Source: Aculops lycopersici (Eukaryota; Arthropoda; Arachnida; Trombidiformes; Eriophyidae). Taken from it: DNA of 64,000 bases. The stretch spans positions 526,397 to 590,396 of the forward strand of contig WNKI01000003.1 of NCBI GenBank assembly GCA_015350385.1, in the 5' to 3' direction. Positions 10,304-21,628 of the stretch are shown here, in pieces; positions within the stretch are counted from its first letter, which is position 1; the number at the start of each line of letters is the position of its first letter. Position numbers and translations under genes: made by a program. The notes beneath the pieces were generated by a model that did no database searches, had not been told where the DNA came from, and saw nothing but the letters and a program-made list of their open reading frames with translations.

Positions 10304-11290
10304 CTAGTACTTGAATCTGGCCTCAGCTGGCCACTCCAACTCGTCCAGCTGGGTATTTACAAACTTGATCATTGGAGGCGGTCCACACATGAGGATATGG
10401 GTACTTCCATCTGGTTCAAATAGATGTTCCTTGATCATATCCTTATTTACAAAACCAGTGCTATAGTTCCACCCCTCTTCTGCTCTATCGATGGTGTACC
10501 AAATCTTGAGCTGATCTGGGTGCTTGGCCGCCAAACCCTCGAGTTCTTCTCGCATGAGAATGTCCTTCTCGCTTTGATTGGCAAATAAAAGGGCGATCTT
10601 GGTTTTGTCTACGCTGCTCTTTTTCAAGACATCACGAATAACTTGCAGCATGGGAGCAATTCCAGTTCCACCGGCAATCATAGACAACCTTTTAACTTGG
10701 ACTTTTTGGGGTGCAGCCTTGAGATCGGCCTTTATCGATAGAGTTCCCTTACCCAAATACTGTAGTCTTCCCTTTGGTCCACGAATCTTGATTGGGTCGC
10801 CCAACTTGAGACTCTCTAAATGTTGTGACATCTTTCCTCCATCTGGAAACTTTGGATGAACATTCTTAAAGTAAACCTTGATAACAAATTCAACGTAACC
10901 CTTGTCGTCGTCACTTGATACTGGAGTGTAAGATCTGGAGACTTCAGCATCATTTATTGTTGCAATCAAGCTAACGTGCTGACCAATCGGTAATCCCAAA
11001 ACATGATCCTTACTTGGCAAACCAAACCTGAACCTCCTGGTATCATGCGAAATCTCTTCGCGCTCAATGAGTTTAACCTCATACTGAACCTCTGGATCTT
11101 GCAATAATTTCGGTGGACCCGATGAGAACCAGCGAAACATTATGTTGTGTAGTGTAGACTCCTCGCCGCTATCCGACTTTTGTTGATCAAATAATATCGC
11201 TTCTACTGCTCTCCAGCTGACGTAACCAATAAAGGCTGTAACTACAATGCGCCCGAAAATTTTTGGCGTGCTATCGGCTAAATCCAACAT
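10304..11290 (-). CDS. CYB5R: NADH-cytochrome b5 reductase
   Basis: This FAD flavoprotein passes electrons from NADH to cytochrome b5 for fatty-acid desaturation and elongation, sterol metabolism and methaemoprotein reduction. It has 328 residues, against about 300 for human CYB5R3. A hydrophobic N-terminal anchor (IFGRIVVTAFIGYVSW, about residues 11-26) suggests ER or outer mitochondrial membrane location. The FAD-binding motif is SRSYTPVSSDDDKG, with GGKMSQ following. The NADH-binding part has MIAGGTGIAPMLQ and the terminal CGPPPMI. HDTRRFRFGLPS is typical of the family. The ATG at 11290 is chosen because the upstream in-frame codons lead only to GTG. The gene is intronless. Confidence 0.96.
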   Translation of the reverse strand: MLDLADSTPKIFGRIVVTAFIGYVSWRAVEAILFDQQKSDSGEESTLHNIMFRWFSSGPPKLLQDPEVQYEVKLIEREEISHDTRRFRFGLPSKDHVLGLPIGQHVSLIATINDAEVSRSYTPVSSDDDKGYVEFVIKVYFKNVHPKFPDGGKMSQHLESLKLGDPIKIRGPKGRLQYLGKGTLSIKADLKAAPQKVQVKRLSMIAGGTGIAPMLQVIRDVLKKSSVDKTKIALLFANQSEKDILMREELEGLAAKHPDQLKIWYTIDRAEEGWNYSTGFVNKDMIKEHLFEPDGSTHILMCGPPPMIKFVNTQLDELEWPAEARFKY

Positions 11291-12812
11291 TTGAACGCCT
11301 TGATTGGCACCCACTCTTTCTCTCTCTAAAGTGATCTGAAGACTACTGAATAGCCTCGCCTGAATGGTTGTGGTAAGGGGAGACCACTGAGGCGAATATT
11401 GCGTACGTAGTTGAGCTGATCACTGGTGGTGGTAGTGGTGGTTGTTGTTGTTGTAAGAGATAATAACAAGTAGAGGGTGAGTGGTTTATAGCCTCAATGT
11501 GGTAATTTCAATGTGTCCTGGCCTTAGTAGAGAGCAACCGAGTAAACTCAAGCTACGACCATGTTACGTGTGGTCCGTGCCAATGGTACTCTCGTCTCTA
11601 CTTTTCTTATGTTGCCTCTTATAATATATGTATGAGCAATGCAGGAGTGAAAAGAACGAAACTCTTGTTCGACGCAATATTTTTATTTCACGAGTCCATC
11701 CATCTGACGTTACATGCGGTAGGTAGCAGTGGCGATTGCATCGTGAGCTACGTGTACAAACTGTATGACTAAACAAAATCTGATGAAGATTTGTGGCAAC
11801 AAATTCATCTAGTTGTCAAAAATTATATAATGGGCTCGGAGTCAACTTTTCATCAATCCATTTATCCGAAGCGCCACGCCGGTTCCGAGTTTGACTAAAT
11901 ATTAATGACAACAACTCGGTTCAAAGTCCATCATGAGCTCAATTTGATGGACAGATACAAAGTTCGATTTTCTATATTTGTTTGAAAAATACAAAATGGA
12001 GCAGCACATGATATTTGCTAGACACTGTGAAAATCGCGATGAGACTACAAATCTGTTATTATTATTATCACTTCGAGGATTGAACCGCGCCAAATGTGAG
12101 ACTCAGATAGATCTGACATATCCTATGAAATGGCAACAAAACAAGCATCTTTTTACCCACCGGCGGGCAACCTAGTCGCAGATTATTTTCCTAAGCCTTT
12201 CTTTTTGAGAATTACGTCGTTCTGTGTATAGCATGGCAATAAGCCCCTGTTTCTAGTCAACTCAAAAGCTATCGCATATTTGAGTCGATTGTCTGACAAC
12301 AGCAGTACCGGATGGTCGCCACATCTGCCACATCCCTCTCGACTCCGTTGCTCTTCTCTAGTTTTCTACGAGACCCGAGGGTTTGTAACCGCAAAGTAAA
12401 TTGCGAGTCTCTTGTTGTTTTTTCCAAACTAGTTTCACCATTCTGTCATTGAGGCAGAAAGGCAGAGTTGATAAGCGAACAAGCAAAATTTATAAAAACA
12501 ACTTTGCACTTCCGGAGAAATCAATTCCAACTTTACTCTATGCAGGTGTTTGTTCATTTATGAACCGCCATTCGCTTTGCACTCTGACAGCCGGTTGGCC
12601 CACCAGCTAGCTAACCGAAAAGTATGCCTCAAGCGAAAGGGTTTGGGTCGCTGAGTTTATTTGTCAAACACCGAGCATACGACAACATATAACCTCGACT
12701 CTCACTGACTCATTCCAGCGGCCCAATGAGCCGCAGGCTTCCGGGTTCTTCACCAACCAGTCGACTTAGCGAGACAATTGCCGCCAACACCACCGGCTCT
12801 GCAAAGGGGAGC
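11291..12812. other. spacer between b5 reductase 5' end and kainate receptor 3' end
   Basis: No gene was recognised. A GGT/GTT-rich simple-sequence run lies at about 11422-11455. Both flanking genes are on the minus strand, so this stretch should hold the b5 reductase promoter and the receptor 3' UTR. Confidence 0.4.
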
Positions 12813-15800
12813 TTAGTAGTGTTGTTTTAGGTGAGAGTTTTGCAGCCGGTTGGTGGTTGTGGTGTTGCAATTTGCAATCGCCGTTGCGACTGGACTATCG
12901 TCGTAGGTGGAGTCAACCAATTGCTGGGCAAACAGGAGCCGCCTAACGCCCGCCTCGGATCTACCACTACTCACCCAGTGGTTGGCGTTACCATTTCCAC
13001 TGGCCATGGTATTAGAATGCTGCTGCTGCTGCCTACGACTAGAAACCTGATGGCCTTGGAACAGTTGATGGTGTTGCTGCCGCCGGCCAATCGAGGTTTC
13101 ATTGCTATACTCCTCGGTGCTGCTTTGCGGGAAAACCTCGTTGCTAGCTAGATTTTGCTGGCTCTTTGATCTGGGAGGCAAGTGGAATTGAGCGCTAGAG
13201 TTCATGTTTACCTGCCTACTCTTTGATCTGGGCATCGAGAAGCCGAGCCGAGGACTTTCAGCTATCTGCTGCTGCTGCTGCTGGTCCGATAGGATTGCCG
13301 TTAGGTCGCCGCCGTTCGGTTGGTAGGCATAATCGCCGCTGCTCATTTGGAATTGTTGTTGCTGCTGATGAAGGGCCCGTCGAAGTTGCATTTGCTCCTG
13401 CTGCTCTTGTTGCTGTTGCACCAGCAGCGAGATCATCGCGTGCATAAGTATTGGGTCGCAATCCTTGGTACTCGTGGTTTTCGTCGTCTGGCTCGAAGCA
13501 GGTGGTTGCGCTCCTTGCCCCTGAGCATCGAGCTGACCCGAGGGGAAGATGTGATCGCCCTTCGGGGCGCCTTTACCCGAACTTCCGGCGGCATCGATGT
13601 CGTTTGGATGGTGGTGATTATAAGATAGCAAGCTGTTGTTATTGTTGTTGGTAAAGTTGTTGAAGTGGTTGTCGAAATGATTGTTCTGCTGGAGAGTTAA
13701 AGCGCTCGCTTGGAGTCGGTGCCGGTTGGCCAGGTGAGGGCGTAGAAGCATTGCTGGATCAACAAGACCCAGGTCATCGATTGCACAAATCCCTCCGCCT
13801 CCGTAACCATTGATAAGCGATTGTCGTTGCTGGTTTTGTTGTTGCTGTTGCTGCTGTTGGGTTAGTCTACACGAGGAGCGTGACCTCGAGTTTGAGCGAT
13901 TGATTGGCTTCGTGCTGGACTTGCAAGCGAGAGCAAATTTCAAGTCGCTCATCATCTCCTCGCACATCCGGTCGCGACTTGAACCCGAGCGACGAGCTCG
14001 CCACATAAACTCGGCGATGGCCACGAGAAAAGAGATACCCAAGCCGCCGAGGAGGACAACAAACACACCGCCGACGTTGGCCAAACTTAACTCCGTTACG
14101 CCGCCTCCCTTGCCGTCGTCCGTGCAGGTGCCGCCTCCGCGTCGCTCCTTCCACCACCTGTTCTTGAGCACATGCAACATTCCCGTTTCCTGCAAATGTA
14201 AGATTCCCTCGTTTAACAAAGTTCTGTATGGACGCTTCAAGCGCGACTTCTTGCTAGTCGCCAAACCGTAACCCTTGCTATCAATGAGGCCGCCAATTTG
14301 GGTTAGATTACAATTGCGCTCTATAATATACTCAATGGTTGTGGACTCCATAAAGAAGGCAAATTTTCCCTCGCCAACTCGCTTTTGGCCCTCGTCGTTG
14401 GATCGGACATAAGTGCGATACTTGCGCATTGTTTCATCAATTTTCTTGTAGGTGTCAATTTGTGAATCATGGAAGAAGGTACAAGTTGAACCCGATTCCA
14501 CGCAACCATATTTAATCTCCTGTTGCTGACTCAAATCGCGAACGTTCTCGATGGGGTAAACCACTTTTTCTACCGTCAAGAAAGCGGCCAAGTTTGCGGT
14601 GTAAGATGAGATCATAATCAGGGTAAAGAAGTACCAAATACCTGCAATGGTCCGCGTGGACATTGATCTCGGCGTTAGATCGCTTCCCTGTTGCATGAGC
14701 GATCCAATGGTAAACCAAAAGGAGTTTAGCAATGAAAATTGGTTTTTAAGTACAGTTTCGTCGTCCTCGCCAATGTGGCGACATGGATGCGGATTTGCCC
14801 ACTCATAAGGGGAGAGATGGCCAACGAGGAAGAGAATGGCACTAATGCCACAATAGGCGGCCAGAACGTAAGCCCAAACGTCCGACGAGAAGGGCGATAG
14901 GAAACTAAATAGTGTTGTTACCTTAGTTGTTGGCTTCTTGAATAGAATTGATATTCCCGTATTCATGAATGGCAGTGTAAAATCCACCGCCTCCTCTCGT
15001 TGCGCCGTGATGGTTAAATCAACGATTGCCAAATCGGCTTGCCCACGAACAATCTCGCCAATCATTCCATTCCAAACTATGGTCCCATTTGGCAACAATT
15101 CTTTGCTTCCATATTTGCCATCCGCCGCCAGCTGCCACTTGTAACGAAAGTTGACCAATTTTGAAAGTTCATGGATCAAATCAACGGCGTAGCCCTCAAA
15201 TTGATCGTTGCCCTCGAGTCTATTTGGTGTTTCCTTGAGCATAAAGTAAGGCTGCGACAACTTTGAGGTTACAACCAGCGTGTCCACCTGATCAGCTGGC
15301 TCCTTGTAGAGGCGATCGAAAATTATCTCATTGACCTTTAGGCTGCCAGATTTAGAGGCCAACTTTGTGTAGGGCACGGTGACGTCATGACCGTCGGCCA
15401 ATAGTTTCATGTATCTCTTGAGCTCAGCCTCGTATTTGCTTGACAATTCATCGTACGAACTTCCGGCCCTCAGTGTTGGGTTCTCAATGTGCCCATTGGA
15501 CGTTGATGGTTGTTGCTGTTGTAAAAATCGATTTGTATTATCAACTTCCGGTTGGTTGGTTGTTGCTGTTGCTGTTTGTGTATTCTTTTGAGCTTTCTGT
15601 TGAGACCTTGACGAGGGATAGTATGTTATATCGCGCTCACCACTTGACCATTCGCCAACTTTTATCTGCTTTATATTGGGCGCCAATCCCATAACACTGA
15701 GCTTGAAGTCTGTCCTCAAACCTTGCGAGTCAAAGTTTATCACACCTGAGAGACCTTGGAAGGATATTTGGCGCATATAATTGACCAGCGAACTACCATG

Positions 15801-18800
15801 AGGCCATGGCCTCGAGCTCAGGGAGCAGGCAACGCGTTCCTGGTTGAATAGTGGCATTGTGGTTTTGCCATCAGCAGTTTCACCACCACCACCGCCTGTC
15901 AACAGGTGGCCGCTTGGATCGAGCTCGTACAAACCCAAGAGGTAGAGTATCAGCGAGTCGTGCAAAATTGCACTCGATGTTGAGAGACGAACGTGGCTCA
16001 TGTTTCGCTCCTGTTGTTCGATGAAAAACTCGAACAACTTTTGCTCGTTGTTGCGATCAACAGTTGGCAGCAGTCCCATGCTGGCCGGCAACGACTGAAG
16101 CATCTCCCTTCTGGCCAGATCATTTTCATTCAACAGGTCGTTGGCGTTTGGGAGCGAGTCGTCGAGTTGCATGGGCGAGATGAATTGGCGTTGCCTTTGT
16201 CTCGGTTGCTTTGCTCCCGGCTCGTGCTGTTTCTTGGCCAAACCGTCGCGACTCAAACCGGAAGTTTGCCTTCTGCTCCCCTCGCCAGTGGTGGCATCGG
16301 GCCTACGGACTCCGAGTCGCTCGAGATACCACTCGTCGAACAGGTGGCTATGAGTTTGGTCGAGGGGTTGCTCGCTATGCGATGTCGTCATTGTCGACGC
16401 AGTCGGAGCCGCCGATTGGCCGGCTGAGCTCATTCGTGCCATAGGCATCTCACTGTCGTTCTCGCGGCTAGACCCATGAGCAAAGTGGCCAGCGGCACTT
16501 TGAAACGCGCTCGCCGCCGACACGGATGACGTCGACGACTTGGCCACTTGCAACATGGCGAAGGCGGTAATCTTCGTTCGGCTATACTTGAAATCCTCCA
16601 TATCAATCATGTGCATATCGAGCGATGTGATCAGATAACTGAATTCCTCGGTCATGAGGCCAACTTGCTGCGCGTGCTTCAAAGCTTCGTACAAATTCTC
16701 ATTGCTAACATCGAGTAGAATGTTCTTTTCGCCACTCGACTTAACGCGCCAAAAGACGTCCCTAAAAGTGGGCGTCCTCTTACTCGGGCCTCTGGCGGAG
16801 CTTTTGGTGCTTGTGGTGGTGGTTCCGCTGTGAGTTGTTATTTTGTTGGCTGCCATTCCGATTGAACTGCTGCCGTCATAATCCATTAGCGACAGCGACT
16901 CGCCGGAACTTGTAGTGTTTCTAATGTTGCCCACTCGCTCCTGCTGCGACCACTGCGCTGCCGCCGGCATCGGTGGCGTGTCCATTCCACTTGCGCCAAG
17001 TCCATTACTTGATTGCGTAATCGATTGCTGCGCGCCACTTGAACCAATGGAACCGCTAGATCTAGATGTAGTTATATTCGTGGACGATTGATGCTGGCCT
17101 ACAGTTTGTTTGCCACCACTTGCCTCGTGCCTAAACAACTTTATCCGCCACTTGCTCGTCCAGGAGCCCGACGATTCGCGCAATAAATCTTGCAACTTTA
17201 TCATTGAACTATCGTCCTCGTAAACAATTGCAAATGAGGTCCAATTCAGGGCATAAATTAGGTCGATGTAGGCACTATTTAACAGATGAGCCGGCGGGTG
17301 TAGGTTCAGCGAGAGGCCGACTTTTTGTAAATCGTTATCGATTTGTTGTTGATGCTGGTGTTGCGGTTGCCTTGTATCTTCTGAGTTTTTTGCCTTCGAT
17401 TTTACCGTTTCTGTATCACCGACAAAGTCAACTGTCGACGGACGACCACCGACTAGCTCGCGCCTTACCACCTGCTGCTGTTGCTGGCTTGTGGTGCCTG
17501 CACTGAGTGATGAGCTTGAACTCAGGTGTGGGCGCAGCTCAAAGTAGGGAATCTCGAGATTATCACAAATGGACTGGACATGGCCAATGCTGGCGCCCCG
17601 CGCTGGCCCGAGGACAACCCGAACGCCTGACTCGATCAGCTGGCAAACTTTGTTGTCCGCCTCAAAGCTACTGTTCGGGTCTCTTAGGAATTCAATCACT
17701 GGCTCGAGCTTAACATTGAACTGGTTGGCATTGTTGCCCAGCTTATACTTGGCAGCGAAGGCAAATAACCTGGCCGATCTTGTCAGGTCACGCTCGGGGT
17801 GGTTGGTGGAGGTTGAGTTGGAATTTTCCCTTCTCTTTCTCTTGGTCCAACTCTCCTCTTGCTGATGCTGATGCTGTTGCTGTTCCCGCCTCCGCTCGGC
17901 TTCATTCAATTCGTCGTAGAGTTGCGGAACGGAAACGGAAGTGGAAGTTGTACCTGCGCTCGCAACATCCGCCGCCTTATCGCTCGCTTCGATGCCAGTG
18001 CCCCTAAAGCTGGAGCCGGCAACAGACGATACGTATGCGCCAACTTCCGGCGCCCGGTCGGCGGCGGGCGGCATTGGGGCTCTCGTTTGTCTTGTTTGCT
18101 CGCCGGACGTGGTGGGCGAGAATCCAGGCGCAAAGTTGTGGCCACTACTTCGCCTTAGCAGCCGTCTGATTGCCTCGTCTCTTCTTTCATTAATCATTTT
18201 GATAGTCCGTATAAACATGTTGGCGTGCTCGTGATCCGACTCCTCAAGTAAAATGCCTATTGTTAGCGCCGGCGTTAGGTCGAGTTCCGTTGTGTTGTGT
18301 TGGGTTGGGTTGTGTTATGTTTTGTTTGCGTTCGAGTTGGAGTTGGAGTTGAAGTTGAATTTGGGTTAGGTTAAGGTGAGTTAAGTCAGGTCGAGTTGAG
18401 TTTGTTGTGTAGGTAAGTGGACAGGTGGTTGCGTTGGTAGCACGTTGCTTTGCGTTACATAACACGAGATGAAAGGGTCGTTAGCATTTGGTTGCTTAAA
18501 GTTGCGCTGAATCCAGAGTCTCACTTGCTACTCGGTGCAAATTCTAGAGCACTAGGTGCACAAAATAAAAAGCAAAGGCAGACTAGAGACTTGAAAATCT
18601 TTCCACAAGCAGATTCGCGACTCAAGATAAAGGCATTCTGGTTTTCATGGTTAGGAGAGAGGCGCCATTTTTGAGCAAGCAAACAATCAAGTAGAACAGT
18701 GGGTGAGATAGACACATAATTACATGTGTTTCTCTCTTGGCTCTAAACTTTAAGACCCCCCTCTTTCTCTCCGCTCCCGAAGCGATAGAACCTTGATGGA

Positions 18801-19087
18801 TCAAGTCGCGAATCGTGGTCATCGGCTTACCTCTTCGAGAAAAACGAAGAGAAGGAAAAAGAAGAAGAGAAACTCTACTCACCAACTTTAACGTAAATCG
18901 TTTGGTCGTCGTCCGAAGTTTCCTCTGATGTTGCTAACATTTCCGCCGAAACTAAAACTTGGTTGTTGTTGTTGTAGGTGCTGTTTCTCGTACTAGTGGC
19001 TAGTAGTAGGAGTAAAGCCAGGAGGAGTATCAGGTGTAAGTGGGTTTTAGTGTTTGTTGCAGTGACCAGCGAGAATTTGGGTGACAT
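12813..19087 (-). CDS. kainate-type ionotropic glutamate receptor subunit
   Basis: Exon 1 (19087-18883) encodes a signal peptide with a poly-Leu core (ILLLALLLLLA). It joins exon 2 (18256-12813) across a 626-bp phase-1 intron with GTGAGT donor and TAG acceptor, giving 1,882 residues. Ligand-binding and channel parts fit kainate receptors: GNDQFEGYAVDLI and the S1 motif ADLAIVDLTITAQRE; M1 near residue 1195; pore loop LMQQGSD; M3 SYTANLAAFLTVE; S2 ESTTIEYI, RNCNLTQIGGLIDSKGYG; M4 near 1462. The Q/R-site position is encoded as glutamine. The amino-terminal domain is about 1,060 residues instead of about 530 because of Ser/Gln/Thr-rich insertions. The cytoplasmic tail is about 400 residues, Gln/Asn-rich. 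An upstream in-frame start cannot be excluded. It is not an NMDA type: the pore and S2 motifs are kainate-like. Confidence 0.93.
18257..18882 (-). other. single intron of the kainate receptor gene
   Basis: The donor is GTTG|GTGAGT at 18882 and the acceptor is CAATAG|GC at 18257, with a CTAAC branch-point-like sequence about 20 nt upstream. Phase 1 on both sides restores a Gly codon. The intron carries many short pyrimidine/A repeats. Confidence 0.8.
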
Positions 19088-20467
19088 TAGTGATGCGGTT
19101 GCGCTTTTGCTTTGCGGCTTGCTGTTTTGCTTTAGTTTCCATTGGACTTGCCGTTGGCGTCTCTGTCGTTTTTTAAACGTTTCCATGGACTTCTCAAGCT
19201 TTAAGTTGTAGGCAGTTGGCAATTTGGTCTCCATTTTAGTGACGGCAGTGGAAGTGGCATCGGCATTTGTGAAGTTTGGGGCTAAGGCAAGCGGCGAAAC
19301 GGAATAGGATAGCGATAAGCTTGACGTCTTGTGGGGTTCTCTTTTTGGCACCATTTTACTCTCAACGAAACAGGGATTTGCACTCCTCGACGCCTCCGCT
19401 TCTTGCTGCTCATCGTTCGAGAGTCGCATTTCCGGTGGTCGGCGGCGAGACGATCTTAAGGGGTGGTTGCATTTAATCGCGTTCACTAGTCTTGGTGGCT
19501 TGCAACTTTGGTGGCTTTGATCACACGAATTGGAGTAGGTATTGTTTCTATTGGTGAATCGATTCAACATGGAGCTGAAATTGCAATCATCGTCGCGCAT
19601 CTCACTGGTGGCAAAGGCAATGGCTACAAACTCTCCCCGTCGTTGGTCTCTCTGTTTTGAGACTCCAACTTCCGTCCCGACTTCCAGTCCCACTTTGGCC
19701 TCAGCCTCGACTTCCGCCCACGACACGCCGAAGAGACCTCGTTTGGTGGTAGTGGTGCACCACTTGTTTCGGTCAAGCTCTTGGTCGTTTTGCTCGTCTC
19801 GCTTGGATTTCGCGTGGCAGTGGCGTGTTGGCGCCAAGAGAGGGATGTAATCGCCGTTGGTCTCGCTGTTTGGCGCAAAGCCATCTGCTCGTTGCCTTCG
19901 CTGGACCTCACTCGTCGGGATAACGGCGAGTTGAGACCAGAGAGAAATTTTCTCGCCAAAACTCATCTTGGTTCTCGTTGCAGTAATAGTAATAGAAGAA
20001 GAAGCGGTGGCGGTATGAGTTTCACTTTCTTCACTGTCTCGCCGATGGCCACTTTTGGTTAGGCTGCTCTTGTTGCCGCCTCCCAACTCTTTGCTTGCAG
20101 CTAACCATAGAGCTAGAGTTTGACAAGACCTAAGAGCTAAGGTCAACTGCTGACCACAATAAGCGGCGGGCGTTGCGGACACTTGGCGGCTAGAATCACA
20201 ATAACAACAATAGTGGCAACAGTAATAGTAATAGTAACTGAAGCTGGAGCTGGAACTTGAACAGCAACGAGGACTAGAATGTCGCCAACTTGCGTTACCA
20301 AATGGACAAGAGCGAAAAGAGCAACTACAGTTCCCATTGCAAAGTTTCCACTTGAATTCACCCGCTAATCTCTCAATCTTTGCTTGTTGTTTCTCCATGT
20401 TCCTCGACTTACTGTTGCTTGCTTGCTTGCTTTCTATTATTGCTATTACCCAACTCGCCGCCGTCAA
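19088..20467 (-). other. long open frame upstream of the kainate receptor signal peptide
   Basis: The frame that encodes the signal peptide stays open for 460 more codons upstream. The conceptual peptide is rich in Ser, Arg, Gln and Cys and has no recognisable domain. A secreted-type signal peptide starting at 19087 argues that translation begins there and this is 5' leader. A second candidate Met lies about 50 codons upstream. The same situation is seen at arginine kinase. Confidence 0.35.
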
Positions 20468-21551
20468 CCGGCCAACTCTCTCACTGTCTCTCTTATTCGT
20501 CGCCCAAAACTACTGGTCCAGTCCTTTTCTGTTTGCAGGCGACGTGCGCATTCGCCTTTTGAATTGAAGTTCCAATTCGAGGCCCAAAACCAAAAACTTC
20601 CGATTCCTTATACCAAGACAGGCAGACAGACAACTTCTTGTTTCTCAACTCTGTTAAACCCCGATGCCCGCTGTCTGGTGTATTATTTACCAAGATTGGC
20701 CACAACAATTCAGTGGCAAGGGTTTTGTGTGGTGTTGTGTAATTTCGTTTAGTTTAGTCTCGTTTCGTCTGGTTTTGTTTCACTTTAGTTCGATTTGTTT
20801 GGTTTGGTTTGTAACAAGACAACACGTTATGATGCAAGAAAACAGCATTGCCACTCCATCGGCCGACCAACTAGCAGGCTGGCTGCTTCCACTGGCCTCA
20901 AAACCAGTCAGTCTAGTCTAGTCCCATTAGAATTTCCCCCTTGCCACTTAGCGGCAAACATTGTCCCTCTCTGTCTGGCGCGCACAACCAATCAGCTGAT
21001 CAGTTTGCTCCCAACCGGAAGCTCTCGTTCCCCCAACCACCTGCTTACTCAGTGGCTTGCCAAGCGCGATTCAGTCACGCTCAATTGCTAAATGCCGAGC
21101 GCACGTCCAGATAATTCTAATGCTGCAACCAGGCCAATCAGACAGACCGGGCTGAGGATCGAATTCAAGTGTGTACTTTGAATACAACAACAACAACAGC
21201 AACAACAACAACAACTACAACAACGACTCACAAGGCAAATTTCATCAGCTTGCCAGCTACGCCTCTCAACACAAATACAACCAACGATACACCCGTAGGC
21301 CAAGATGAATTACTCATTCACGCTTCATCGAGTGGCAAGTTTGCAGTTAATCTTGTTGCTGTTTCGGTTCTTGCTACTGCTGCTGGGGCTGCCACTGCCA
21401 CTTCCGGTGGATGAGCAGTTCAAGTTTGCTGATTAACCAAGTACTCGCTCCTCTTCAATTAGTTTTCTGTTTCCCCTTGTGTTTATTCCGTGAGTTTTCT
21501 ATGGTTTCTGCTCACTTATCCTCTCACTCCAACCTTCTTTCTTTCTAGTCA

Positions 21552-21554
<3 letters not shown>

Positions 21555-21594
<40 letters not shown>

Positions 21595-21628
21595 NNNNNN
21601 NNNNNNNNNNNNNNCTCTCTCTCTCTCT
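21555..21628. repeat. CT microsatellite interrupted by a 20-N assembly gap
   Basis: CT dinucleotides run from 21555 to 21594 and again from 21615 to 21628, with N at 21595-21614. The true repeat length is unknown, and the gap may be a fixed-size placeholder. Confidence 0.95.

Noticed and set aside
12813..18218. First impression of an NMDA-type receptor
   Set aside because: The pore LMQQGSD, GNDQFEGYAVDLI, NCNLTQIGGLIDSKGYG and the M4 region match kainate receptors. NMDA subunits have Asn at the pore site and different S2 motifs.
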